From NCBI GenBank assembly GCA_903789505.1, contig CAIFEU010000003.1, positions 1 to 45,422 on the forward strand: a DNA stretch of 45,422 bases, given 5' to 3'. This document shows, piece by piece, positions 8,436 to 15,254 of the stretch. The position numbers and the translations under genes are program-made. The DNA comes from an uncultured Coriobacteriales bacterium. Its GTDB lineage: Bacteria; Actinomycetota; Coriobacteriia; Coriobacteriales; UMGS124. The stretch's first letter is position 1, and every line of letters starts with the position of its first letter. The notes under the pieces were generated by a model. That model was not told the DNA's origin, made no database searches, and saw nothing but the letters and a program-made list of their open reading frames with translations.

Positions 8436-9797
8436 CTACATTTTTGAATCATTTTCTTTCAATATTCTCTCTATCTCATCCTGTAAATAACTTTGATTGA
8501 GCCAGAAGCACTTCTTGGTCACTGGCATGCCGTGTGGCTGGGGGAGGACGTCGGCAGAGTCCCTGCCATGAGGCCGCACATGGCAGCAGCGATTTTCGCT
8601 CGATTTGACGGAAACGTCCGCCCTGCCGAGCTCGACGTTTCTGCGCATCTGGTCGTAACAGCGCTTGGCCTCGGGGATGTCCCGCTCGGGCATCTGCCAA
8701 AAGCAGAGGTCGGAGAGGCGGTAGAAGCCCCACTCATCTTCACGGTAGATGACGAAGAGCCAGAGCTGCTGAAGGTTTCCGTAGAAGTCCGATTGTTCGA
8801 ACGGCGTCGATTCGAGCTTAAAATAGTCAAATGCCGGGAAGGACACGGCCTCCTTCGGTCGGCCGGTTCTCTTGAGGCGTATCGTTTTAGTCTTCGCCCC
8901 CGCCTTGACGAACTCCTCTATGTCCGCGTCGTCGTCAACGCCGAGAATCCTCCTCGTTACCAGCGCAGCGGCATTCTTCGGGAGGCGCCTCCCGGACACG
9001 GCAACACCAAACCTCTCGCATAGCTGACCCAAAGTCATTCCAAAGAACGGCTGGAATCTCTTCCGCAGCAACGAGAGGAGGTCAAGTTCTCTTTCGTCTT
9101 CACTGCGTTCAATTTTCTGACTGCCGCTCAGCAGCTTGTTCTCTATTACCGTCATATATGACGCCTTGATTGCCCAGGCTCGGGGCTTGGCAGGGACGTC
9201 GGAATACGGCTGCGAACGTCTTACGGAGGAGTTTGCGGCCTTCGTGCATGCCTCGAGGTAGAGTGTGTCGGAACCGGAGATGTCCTCCGCGTGACCCGCC
9301 CTGACCTTGTTTACTATCTTTTCCCAGTCGGCCTTGAACTGGGCGCGGTCCTCTTCGCTGGGGTCCCATTCCTCAGCGAACAGAACTTCATAATCGATTG
9401 GGTTTAGATTCTCTTCCCACAGATACACGATGAGCAGAATCGAGGAAGCCTTCTTCATGAAATGGCTCGTCTCGAAGCTCTCCTTCACGACCTTGTTGTA
9501 ATCGATCATCGTGATTACGAGTCGCTCTTTTGCGACAAGTGACCCTTTGGGATTCCTCTTCATGGGAGTTGTTTTTAGCTCAAGACCTGCTTCAGAAAAA
9601 TCAGGCTCTTGGTTGCTGTTTATGTCATACTTGAAATAATATTCTTCAATGGCATTTCCGAATGACCCTCGCCTTACCTTTGGGTCATCGATTTGCTCGA
9701 TGTGCACTTTTTCTCTCAGCGTATGGCCCACAAGAAATTTGGCGTAATGGATGATGGACTCTCTCGAAGTGATGTCGTAGGGAGGTTCGTTCGCCAT
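8436..9797 (-). CDS. Sau3AI-family type II restriction endonuclease
   Basis: A 453-residue protein resembling Sau3AI, the MutH-related enzyme that cuts before GATC. The N-terminal nuclease domain has GNAIEEYYF (residues 47-55) and the catalytic D-x6-E-x-K motif PDFSEAGLELKTTP (Asp66, Glu73, Lys75). A second, catalytically silent MutH-like domain begins near residue 225 (LLSLLRKRFQPFFGMTLGQL), the arrangement in which Sau3AI acts as an allosteric effector fold on a second site. GGAGGAG precedes the ATG at 9797. It precedes the methyltransferase in the operon. GATC specificity is inferred from family membership. Confidence 0.88.
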   Translation of the reverse strand: MANEPPYDITSRESIIHYAKFLVGHTLREKVHIEQIDDPKVRRGSFGNAIEEYYFKYDINSNQEPDFSEAGLELKTTPMKRNPKGSLVAKERLVITMIDYNKVVKESFETSHFMKKASSILLIVYLWEENLNPIDYEVLFAEEWDPSEEDRAQFKADWEKIVNKVRAGHAEDISGSDTLYLEACTKAANSSVRRSQPYSDVPAKPRAWAIKASYMTVIENKLLSGSQKIERSEDERELDLLSLLRKRFQPFFGMTLGQLCERFGVAVSGRRLPKNAAALVTRRILGVDDDADIEEFVKAGAKTKTIRLKRTGRPKEAVSFPAFDYFKLESTPFEQSDFYGNLQQLWLFVIYREDEWGFYRLSDLCFWQMPERDIPEAKRCYDQMRRNVELGRADVSVKSSENRCCHVRPHGRDSADVLPQPHGMPVTKKCFWLNQSYLQDEIERILKENDSKM

Positions 9798-9899
9798 CTC
9801 ACTCCTCCAGTGCCATTAGGGCAGGTTTCATCCCGACCGGGAGCGTATTTCCGCACGTCGTACGCACTCAGAAAAGATAGAAGACAACCAGCAGTCTTC

Positions 9900-10562
9900 T
9901 CATGCCACGTCGATAAACCTGTCGAGAGCCGCAAGCGCCAGCCGCATGCGAAGACCAGCGTTCTGAACATGGTTACCGGGCGTCTTTTCGAAGTGCGTCT
10001 TACAGCCAGCTCCGGAAAGGATGTCCAAGGTCAGGCGCGTCTGCCCCTCAATCGCACGAAGGCGAGGGATTGAGGCGCGCCGTTCACGAGACCCCAAGCT
10101 GACGTAGACAAATCCGCCAGGATTCTCGCACTCGTCAAGTTGAGAGGCGAGCCATTCATTCCAGCCATCGTACCAAAGCGAGCCAGAGACGCTCGCCGCA
10201 GCCCCAAACATCGACGTGCAAACGAATGAATACAGCGAGAAAAGGCCAGCAAGCGAATAGCCTGCTATTGCGCGGCAAGATGGGGTAGGAGACAACCCCA
10301 TGCTTTGCTCGCACGCCGAAGCGTCACCGATAAGGCTCTTAAGGAATGAAGGTGCGCCCCCGGCAAAGGAACCACCCTTCGGACTGAGAGGTTGCGCGGG
10401 CCACGGACTAAGCTTGGCGTTCCATTCATTCACGTAAATTTGCAGTACCGAGCTCGAGAGGTCGTGAGCGACTTCGTCGAGGTCAAACGGCCGCTCGGCA
10501 GAATCGATGAGCCAGATACACTCGTTGTTTGATGCGTGCCCTCGATGAAACGCAAATTCCAT
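9900..10562 (-). CDS. Alpha/beta-hydrolase (putative esterase)
   Basis: A 220-residue protein with the nucleophile elbow AGYSLAGLFSLYSF (about residues 99-112, G-Y-S-L-A-G), a late Ser/Gly-rich strand VYVSLGSRERRASIPRLRA and a candidate catalytic His in PGNHVQNAG near residue 196. The layout resembles the Fes/D-type esterase group that includes enterochelin and acyl-transfer esterases. There is no signal peptide, so it is probably cytosolic. AAGGAGG directly before the ATG at 10562 supports the start. It lies 34 bases downstream of a second hydrolase on the same strand and about 100 bases upstream of the endonuclease gene. The substrate is unknown. Confidence 0.75.
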   Translation of the reverse strand: MEFAFHRGHASNNECIWLIDSAERPFDLDEVAHDLSSSVLQIYVNEWNAKLSPWPAQPLSPKGGSFAGGAPSFLKSLIGDASACEQSMGLSPTPSCRAIAGYSLAGLFSLYSFVCTSMFGAAASVSGSLWYDGWNEWLASQLDECENPGGFVYVSLGSRERRASIPRLRAIEGQTRLTLDILSGAGCKTHFEKTPGNHVQNAGLRMRLALAALDRFIDVA

Positions 10563-10596
10563 GGCCCTCCTTCGAGGTGCCCCGTGCCCGACCCAC

Positions 10597-11367
10597 CTAT
10601 CTCGGCCTGTTGGGCGCCAGGAACTTCACCACCTCGCCGATTGCGAAGTCCATCGTGTCGGGGTTGGAGAACGGGTGGTCGGCATGCTCCACCTCGACCA
10701 GCTCGATCACGTTGTCGTCGGCGAACTTGCGCGTGTCCTCGATGGGCACGACCTCGTCGCGCGTGCCGTGCAGCAAGAGAATACGGTCGGCATGGTCGAA
10801 GTACTCGTACTGCCGGACGTCGTGCTCGCGCAGGTCGTCCAGGAACGCCTGGTCGAGCTCGACCTTGCGGTCGTAGCCCTTGAGCACCTTCTTGCCGCGC
10901 GCCATCGCGTCGAGCTCCGCCTGGTCAAAGTTGTCAAGCATGACGTGATACATGTCGATGGCGGGGCAGCGCAGGGCGATTGCCTCGAACGGGTCGTCCA
11001 CCTCGATGATATAGCGCAGGGCAATGTAGCCGCCGTAGCTGGTCGAGTACAGGTAGAGGTGCTCGGCCCCCAGTTCCCGCCGGGCATGGTCGATTGCCAG
11101 CGTGAGGTAGGTCATGCTCTCGGTCGCGGAGAGTCGCTTGCGACCGTCGTTGCCGTGACCAGGCCAGTCGAAGGTCAGCACCGCGTAGCCCGGGTACTTG
11201 GCGGTGAGACGCTCGGCGAACTTCTGCACGGCGTGGTTGTCCTTGTTGCCGCCGAAGCCGTAGGTCGCCAGCGCGACGTGCGAGAACGCGCGGGCGTCCT
11301 TCTGGCAGTACAGTTTGCACCGAACGCTCAGGCCCTGCTCGTTGATGTTGAAGTACTTGTCCCTCAT
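10597..11367 (-). CDS. Alpha/beta-hydrolase
   Basis: A 256-residue serine hydrolase. The oxyanion-side strand is YGFGGNKDNH (about residue 36), followed by TFDWPGHGND, the nucleophile motif YSTSYGGYIALRY (S-x-S-x-G-G, about residue 107), the acid LLHGTRDEVVP (about residue 199) and the catalytic His in VEHADHPFSN (about residue 228). This is the complete triad arrangement of acylaminoacyl- or monoglyceride-lipase-like cytosolic hydrolases. It starts 10 bases after the FKBP stop codon, so the two are co-transcribed. The substrate cannot be read from the sequence. Confidence 0.82.
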   Translation of the reverse strand: MRDKYFNINEQGLSVRCKLYCQKDARAFSHVALATYGFGGNKDNHAVQKFAERLTAKYPGYAVLTFDWPGHGNDGRKRLSATESMTYLTLAIDHARRELGAEHLYLYSTSYGGYIALRYIIEVDDPFEAIALRCPAIDMYHVMLDNFDQAELDAMARGKKVLKGYDRKVELDQAFLDDLREHDVRQYEYFDHADRILLLHGTRDEVVPIEDTRKFADDNVIELVEVEHADHPFSNPDTMDFAIGEVVKFLAPNRPR

Positions 11368-11377
11368 GGCGGAGTCG

Positions 11378-11899
11378 CTAGTCCTCGACCTCGAGCAGCT
11401 CGATGTTGAAGTTCAGCGGCTTGCCCGCCAGGCGATGGTTCAGGTCGAAGTCGACGGTGTCGTTGCGCGCCTTCACGACCTCGAGCTCGGCCTTGCCGCG
11501 CCGATGCGCGATGATCTTGTGCTTCTCGCCCACAGCGACCTCGATGACGCGGCTCTTGTCCTTGGTGCCCACAAAGCTAGCCTTGCCGTGCTGGGCGGTC
11601 TTGATGGTCATCGGGACGGGCTTGTCGTTCTCGTCATAGAAGTAGAGCGTCTCGCCAAACCGCACGTGCATGACGTTCGATGGGTCGGGCATGCCATAGG
11701 CGTCCTTGGGTTCGAGGTGCACATCGCGCACCTCGCCGACCTTCATCTCATCGACGGCGCGGTCGAACCCGGGAATCATCTGCCCCTTCATGCAGGTGAA
11801 CTCTATCGGCTTGTCGCGGTCGCGCGAGCTGTCGAACACGGTGCCGTCGTCCAGGGTGCCGACGTAGTGGACCTTTACCTTCTTGCCAGCGTTGCTCAT
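11378..11899 (-). CDS. FKBP-type peptidyl-prolyl cis-trans isomerase (SlyD-like)
   Basis: A 173-residue FKBP-family prolyl isomerase. The opening strand is KKVKVHYVGTLDDGTVFDSS; the conserved MIPGFDRAVDEMKVGEVRDV follows near residue 50, then an insert-in-flap domain of about 60 residues like that in SlyD (YGMPDPSNVMHVRFGETLYF), then the closing strand VDFDLNHRLAGKPLNFNIELLEV. It lacks the His-rich tail that lets E. coli SlyD bind nickel. There is no signal peptide, so the role is cytosolic folding. I start at the ATG at 11899, eight bases after GGGAGG; the longer frame to 11953 lacks such a site. Confidence 0.9.
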   Translation of the reverse strand: MSNAGKKVKVHYVGTLDDGTVFDSSRDRDKPIEFTCMKGQMIPGFDRAVDEMKVGEVRDVHLEPKDAYGMPDPSNVMHVRFGETLYFYDENDKPVPMTIKTAQHGKASFVGTKDKSRVIEVAVGEKHKIIAHRRGKAELEVVKARNDTVDFDLNHRLAGKPLNFNIELLEVED

Positions 11900-11989
11900 A
11901 AATATCCTCCCGAATCGATTCCTCGCGACAGAGCGGGGCAACAGGGCGGGCAAGGCCCGACCCTAGGAGCCCCAGCCCCCAAACGCGAA

Positions 11990-12018
11990 CAGGCCAGAAG
12001 CATAACGCTTCTGGCCTG
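11990..12018 (-). terminator. Hairpin after the chromosomal copy of the tRNA-Ala 3' end
   Basis: A perfect 12-bp stem (CAGGCCAGAAGC / GCTTCTGGCCTG) with a 5-base loop, immediately 3' of the duplicated tRNA fragment when read on the minus strand. It was probably the original terminator of the tRNA-Ile/tRNA-Ala unit before the element integrated. Confidence 0.65.
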
Positions 12019-12031
12019 CACAATTCTCTAA

Positions 12032-12073
12032 TCTGGTGGAGATGATGGGGTTCGAACCCACGACCTCAGGCTT
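12032..12073 (-). repeat. Attachment-site copy: 42-bp fragment of the tRNA-Ala 3' end
   Basis: These 42 bases are identical to 14604-14645, which is the 3' half of the intact tRNA-Ala gene plus two following bases. Identity stops abruptly inside what would be the anticodon loop, so this copy is not a functional tRNA. It marks the distal end of an element integrated by site-specific recombination into the tRNA gene. Confidence 0.93.
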
Positions 12074-12144
12074 TCAGGAGGTCCGCGCTGTATCGCCCGA
12101 AGTGGGACGAGCGCCACGGCTCTGACGGACGGACCTACGGCCAG

Positions 12145-13419
12145 ATGTGCATAGGGCGCGCGACGTCGGACGTCACGAGCACGGCGGCAGACGGCGGCAC
12201 CCTCCCCACGGCGCGAGGGGCCGCGTCCCGGCCCGCCCAGCCGCCCAGGCCGGAGCCGCTGACCCTGACCAACGTCGCCGACGCGCTGCGGGACGGGCCG
12301 CCGACGCCGGACCCGGAGCTCATATCGGGCGTGCTGCGCGTCGGCCAGAAGATGCTCCTCAGCGCGCCGCCGAAGGTCGGCAAGACGTGGCTCGCAATCG
12401 ACCTGGCGACGGCGCTCGCGACGGGCGGGGCGTGGCTCGGCTTCCGTTGCAGGCGATGCCAGGTCGTCTACGCGAACCTGGAAGTCTCGGAGACGTCATT
12501 CCTCATCCGATGCGACAAGGTGCTCAGGTCCCGGGCGTTCGACCCCGGCGACGCGGAGCCGATGCTGGCGTTCGAGGGGCGCGGCATGGGGCTCGACGCC
12601 CAGCAGTTCGCGGACCGGCTCATAGCGACGTGGCGGGGCATGGGCGGGCCTTCGTGGGGGTGCGTCATCGTCGACTGCGTCTACCAGCTGGAGACGGGCG
12701 ACGAGAACGCGGTGAAGGACGTGCGGCCGCTCGTCGCCCAGCTCGACCGGATAGGGCGCACCATCGGGTGCGCGCTCATCGCGATTCACCACCACAGCAA
12801 GGGCGCGTCAGGCTCCAAGGCTTCGATAGACCGCGCGGCGGGGAGCTCGGTCTTCGCGCGCTGGCCCGACGCGCTCATAGACGTGTCGCCCCTCGACTTC
12901 GAGGGCGCCGCGGACGACCCGGGGCGCTCGGAGGCTTGCCGCGAAGCCTGTCGCGAGATTGAGGGCCGCCAGGGCGCCGGGGCGTACCGGATGGAGTTCG
13001 ACCTGCGGGAGTTCCCCGGGCGGAGGCCGCTCGACCTGTTCTTCACGGACGGCCACTTCGTGCCCGACGTGCGCGGCGCCCTGGCGGAGCTCGCAGAGGT
13101 GGGTTCGTTCGAGGCCGCGGGACGTCGCGGGGGCGCGGCAAGCAGGGCCAGGGGCGAGGAGCAGCGCCAGGCAAAGGCGGGGCTCATCGGGGAGTGCGTC
13201 GCCAGGTGCCGCCAGGCCGGGGAGCCCGCGACCATCGCAGCCGTGCTCAGCCAGTACAACGACCTGGCTGCCGGGGCCGGGCTGGCGAGGGTGCAGAGGG
13301 CGACGCTCGGCGCGTGGCTCAAGCCCACCGGCGCGATGCCGTTCCACCTTGAGCCGGGGCCGGGGGGCAGCGTCGTGACGCCCGACGGGGCGGCGGGGTC
13401 CGACGCGGACGGGGCTTAG
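12145..13419 (+). CDS. RepA-like AAA ATPase (AAA_25 family) of the integrated element
   Basis: A 424-residue ATPase of the RecA-fold RepA/RSF1010 helicase group. Walker A is LLSAPPKVGKTWLAIDLATA (about residues 70-89), Walker B is CVIVDCVYQL (near 174), and the following IGCALIAIHHHSKGASGS is the usual His-rich sensor region. The C-terminal 120 residues are Arg/Ala-rich and resemble a DNA-binding tail. In plasmids and integrative elements such proteins unwind or load at the replication origin, and a repeat array lies directly downstream. The start is uncertain: the frame stays open upstream to within the att copy without any ATG or clear ribosome-binding site. Confidence 0.82.
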   Translation: MCIGRATSDVTSTAADGGTLPTARGAASRPAQPPRPEPLTLTNVADALRDGPPTPDPELISGVLRVGQKMLLSAPPKVGKTWLAIDLATALATGGAWLGFRCRRCQVVYANLEVSETSFLIRCDKVLRSRAFDPGDAEPMLAFEGRGMGLDAQQFADRLIATWRGMGGPSWGCVIVDCVYQLETGDENAVKDVRPLVAQLDRIGRTIGCALIAIHHHSKGASGSKASIDRAAGSSVFARWPDALIDVSPLDFEGAADDPGRSEACREACREIEGRQGAGAYRMEFDLREFPGRRPLDLFFTDGHFVPDVRGALAELAEVGSFEAAGRRGGAASRARGEEQRQAKAGLIGECVARCRQAGEPATIAAVLSQYNDLAAGAGLARVQRATLGAWLKPTGAMPFHLEPGPGGSVVTPDGAAGSDADGA

Positions 13420-13420
13420 C

Positions 13421-13711
13421 CGTGGTGGATGGGCGAAGGCCCTAAGGGGGTCCCGTTCCATCCACCACGCCCAGGGCCACGTCTGGTGGATGGGCGGAAG
13501 CCTTAAGGGGGTCCCATGCCGCCCACCACGCGGCGGGGCACGATGGAGCGTCTCTCTGTCCACAGGATGGAGGAGGCCACTATTTGGCGGTGGCGGATGG
13601 GCGGGACCCCTTTATCGCTCCCACCCACGCCCAAGGCTTCGGGCGGTCGACCCGTGGGCGTGGTGGATGGGTGCGACCCCCTAAAGGCTCCCACCCACGC
13701 CCAAGCCTGTG
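13421..13711. repeat. Four-unit palindromic repeat array, candidate replication origin of the element
   Basis: Four stem-loop units built on GTGGTGGATGGG start near 13422, 13484, 13589 and 13655. Unit 1 has perfect 11-base arms (13422-13432 and 13458-13468); unit 4 has GGGCGTGG/CCACGCCC (13655-13662, 13695-13702). Loops of units 1-2 read CTAAGGGGGTCCC or similar, while units 3-4 carry roughly the reverse complement (GACCCCCTAAAGG), so the two halves face each other. A 12-mer TCTGTCCACAGG occurs between the halves (13555-13566) and inverted at 13706-13717. Such iterated structure beside a RepA ATPase suggests an origin (inference). Confidence 0.7.
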
Positions 13712-13761
13712 GACAGAAAGGGACGTGGGCGGCGAGGACGACGAGACGATTGGAGAGCGAC

Positions 13762-14031
13762 GTGTACTTCGACGACAAGGGACCGGGCCCGATTGAGAGG
13801 GCAATCATGGATGGCGACGAGCGCGAGGCGACGTACCAGGCGCTTCTGAAGACGGCGCGTCTGCTGGACGAGTGCGAGAGCGACCGCGACGCCCGGCCGC
13901 TCGCCACCACCATGGAGGAGCTTACGGACAAGCTGAAGGCGCTCGACGCGGAGGCGGCGACGAAGACGAAGCGCAAGGACAGCGTGCTCGCCCAGGTGGC
14001 GGCCCAGTACCGTCGCACCGTGAACGAATGA
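13762..14031 (+). CDS. Small helical protein of the integrated element, unknown function
   Basis: An 89-residue acidic, helical protein beginning at the GTG at 13762 with GGAGAG four bases upstream. The frame is open from 13516, but that part is the repeat array and is not likely to be translated. The core TARLLDECESDRDARPLATT followed by a helix ending in LKALDAEA is reminiscent of small proteins found beside terminases and replication genes in actinobacterial phages and elements. This resemblance is from memory and weak. It is followed by a rho-independent terminator, so it is the last gene of the element's plus-strand unit. Confidence 0.6.
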   Translation: MYFDDKGPGPIERAIMDGDEREATYQALLKTARLLDECESDRDARPLATTMEELTDKLKALDAEAATKTKRKDSVLAQVAAQYRRTVNE

Positions 14032-14066
14032 ACGACATGCGAGCCGAGGGGCGCGGAGGCGCCGAG

Positions 14067-14107
14067 GGGGTCGCGCGGGGAGTCTCGCGCGGCCCCTGTC
14101 TTTTTTT
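14067..14107 (+). terminator. Rho-independent terminator of the element operon
   Basis: GGGG-T-CGCGCG pairs with CGCGCG-G-CCCC (one U-G wobble) around an 8-base loop, followed by TGTCTTTTTTT. It lies 36 bases after the stop of the 89-residue gene. Confidence 0.85.
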
Positions 14108-14494
14108 GGGCGCGGGGGGATTTCGGCCCTGGCCGCCGAGACGGGCCGGGGCGGCCGAATAAAAAGACCCCCCTACCCCCCGCCCGCCGGTCACCGGCCA
14201 CGCCACACGCCGCGCGAAGGCACGCGAGACCGCAGACGAGCCGCCACGAGGCGGGAACATCGCGACGAGGGGACGTCCGGCATCGGGGCGGAGCCCCCGG
14301 CAGGTGTCGCCGGACGCGGCGGCGCGTTAGGCGGATGGTTGGCGCGGGCACGGGGGCGACGGGCAGGAGGTCGTCGGGGACTTCTCGACTCACGACGCCC
14401 ACGACCGACTGAAAAACGCTCCCTCACTGTGGAGAGCAAAGGCGGCCCAGGCACGGCCACGGCGGCGGGAATCGTCCCGAAAATCGGGAAAGTT

Positions 14495-14546
14495 TTATCC
14501 CAGCGTTATCCCAGCCGTTATCCCAAGGCCGATTTTCTTGGGATAA
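14495..14546. repeat. TTATCCCA iterons near the right att site
   Basis: TTATCCCA occurs at 14495-14502, 14506-14513 and 14518-14525, spaced 11 and 12 bases, and inverted as TGGGATAA at 14539-14546. One-turn phasing beside an att core is typical of binding sites for integrase arms, excisionase or an initiator. The binding protein is unknown. Confidence 0.65.
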
Positions 14547-14595
14547 AACGCCCAAAACGCAAGCAGGCCAGGGGTCTTGATGCCCCTGACCTGCT
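14541..14595 (-). terminator. Element-borne terminator of the tRNA unit
   Basis: On the minus strand AGCAGGTCAGGGG pairs with CCCCTGGCCTGCT (one U-G wobble) around an 8-base loop, followed by the T-rich TGCGTTTTGGGCGTTTTATC. It lies just 3' of the intact tRNA-Ala gene and replaces the chromosomal hairpin at 11990-12018 that the element displaced. Confidence 0.75.
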
Positions 14596-14605
14596 GTTTT
14601 GCGTC

Positions 14606-14681
14606 TGGTGGAGATGATGGGGTTCGAACCCACGACCTCAGGCTTGCAAAGCCCGCGCTCTCCCAGCTGAGCTACATCCCC
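14606..14681 (-). tRNA. tRNA-Ala (UGC)
   Basis: A 76-base cloverleaf on the minus strand with encoded CCA. It begins GGGGATGTAGCTCAGCTGGG, has the anticodon arm CGGGC-TTTGCAA-GCCTG with anticodon TGC, and the T arm GTGGGTTCGAACCCCAT. Its 3' half is supplied by the integrated element, so the gene stayed functional after integration. It is downstream of tRNA-Ile in the same unit. Confidence 0.96.
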
Positions 14682-14687
14682 AGATAG

Positions 14688-14732
14688 AATAAACGCCTCA
14701 GCGGCGACTCGGCTCACGCTGGGGCGTTTATT
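14688..14732. terminator. Stem-loop between tRNA-Ile and tRNA-Ala
   Basis: AATAAACGCCTCAGCG (14688-14703) pairs with CGCTGGGGCGTTTATT (14717-14732). The AT-rich stem base resembles a bidirectional terminator, but its place between two tRNA genes sharing one promoter suggests partial termination or a processing signal. Confidence 0.5.
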
Positions 14733-14741
14733 TGTGAAAAA

Positions 14742-14818
14742 TGGTGGGCCCGACAAGGTTTGAACTTGTGACCTCACGGTTATCAGCCGTGCGCTCTGAC
14801 CAACTGAGCTACGGGCCC
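14742..14818 (-). tRNA. tRNA-Ile (GAU)
   Basis: A 77-base cloverleaf on the minus strand with encoded CCA. It begins GGGCCCGTAGCTCAGTTGGT; the anticodon arm ACGGC-TGATAAC-CGT shows anticodon GAT; the T arm is ACAAGTTCAAACCTTGT. Ile(GAU)-Ala(UGC) pairs often sit in rRNA spacers, but here no rRNA gene is nearby. Confidence 0.95.
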
Positions 14819-14831
14819 GAACAGCTAAGTT

Positions 14832-14860
14832 AATATAAGTAAAGCCAGGGTCAGCGTCAA
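14832..14860 (-). promoter_or_regulatory. Sigma-70-type promoter of the tRNA-Ile/tRNA-Ala unit
   Basis: On the minus strand TTGACG, a 17-base spacer, then TATATT, ending 14 bases before the mature 5' end of tRNA-Ile. This is a near-consensus housekeeping promoter. Confidence 0.85.
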
Positions 14861-15254
14861 CTCCCATCTTCGATTGGGTCGCATCGCTCGTGGTTCACCA
14901 TTTTTCATCCACAAGTCCGCGCTGAGCTGGCCGCGGGCCATCTCGGTAGTTCAGTGGTTACCCCACGAAGGAAGGGAAGGCAGGAGAGGCGGGCGCACCA
15001 GCCTCCGAGACGGATCGACGCCTGCCCCAAAAGGCCAACGGTATGGGAACGGCACACGACCTCGCCATCCCCACGCCGCCCATTCGCGCTGCGGCTCTTC
15101 GCTCCTCCCACTCGCATGCGCGCGGGGGATTTCACCACCGTATGCCATTGAGAGTAGAATGCTGGTTATCGGTGTCGCCCGCGGGACCCCATCCACGCAG
15201 GGCGCCATCGCTCAGGACGCTTACGCAGTCATGAACTGGAGAGGGGAGGCCAGC
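14861..15254. other. Intergenic region between the tRNA promoter and the BFN gene
   Basis: No gene is supported. A short stretch near 14938-14962 (CGGTAGTTCAGTGGTTA) resembles the D arm of a tRNA, but no anticodon arm or T arm follows, so it is at most a tRNA relic. The frame of the downstream gene is open through much of this region, but it lacks conserved sequence. Confidence 0.5.

Larger units (their letters stand above)
14032..14605. other. Non-coding right part of the integrated element
   Basis: No credible gene. It contains a terminator (14067-14107), a GC-rich imperfect hairpin (about 14122-14158), iterons TTATCCCA near the att site and a minus-strand hairpin after tRNA-Ala. Any integrase gene that once occupied the usual place beside the tRNA is missing. 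Confidence 0.6.
12032..14645. mobile_element. Small element integrated in tRNA-Ala, with a RepA-like ATPase and no integrase
   Basis: A 2.6-kb segment bounded by 42-bp direct repeats of the tRNA-Ala(UGC) 3' end, the classical signature of tyrosine-recombinase integration. It contains a RepA-like AAA ATPase, a small helical protein gene, a palindromic repeat array between them, iterons near the right att site and its own tRNA terminator hairpin. I find no integrase, excisionase, relaxase or structural gene. It is therefore either a decayed integrative element or a satellite mobilised in trans. Confidence 0.85.

Noticed and set aside
13421..13711. CRISPR array in the integrated element
   Set aside because: Units vary in sequence, are partly inverted and lack unique spacers of constant length.
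13516..13761. N-terminal extension of the 89-residue element protein
   Set aside because: This part is the palindromic repeat array translated. The Pro/Arg/Gly-rich peptide is not protein-like and a GTG with a good ribosome-binding site lies at 13762.
14930..15010. Possible additional tRNA gene (GGTAGTTCAGTGGTTA)
   Set aside because: Only a D-arm-like stretch is present. No anticodon stem, T arm with GGTTCGA or acceptor complement follows, so it is at most a relic.
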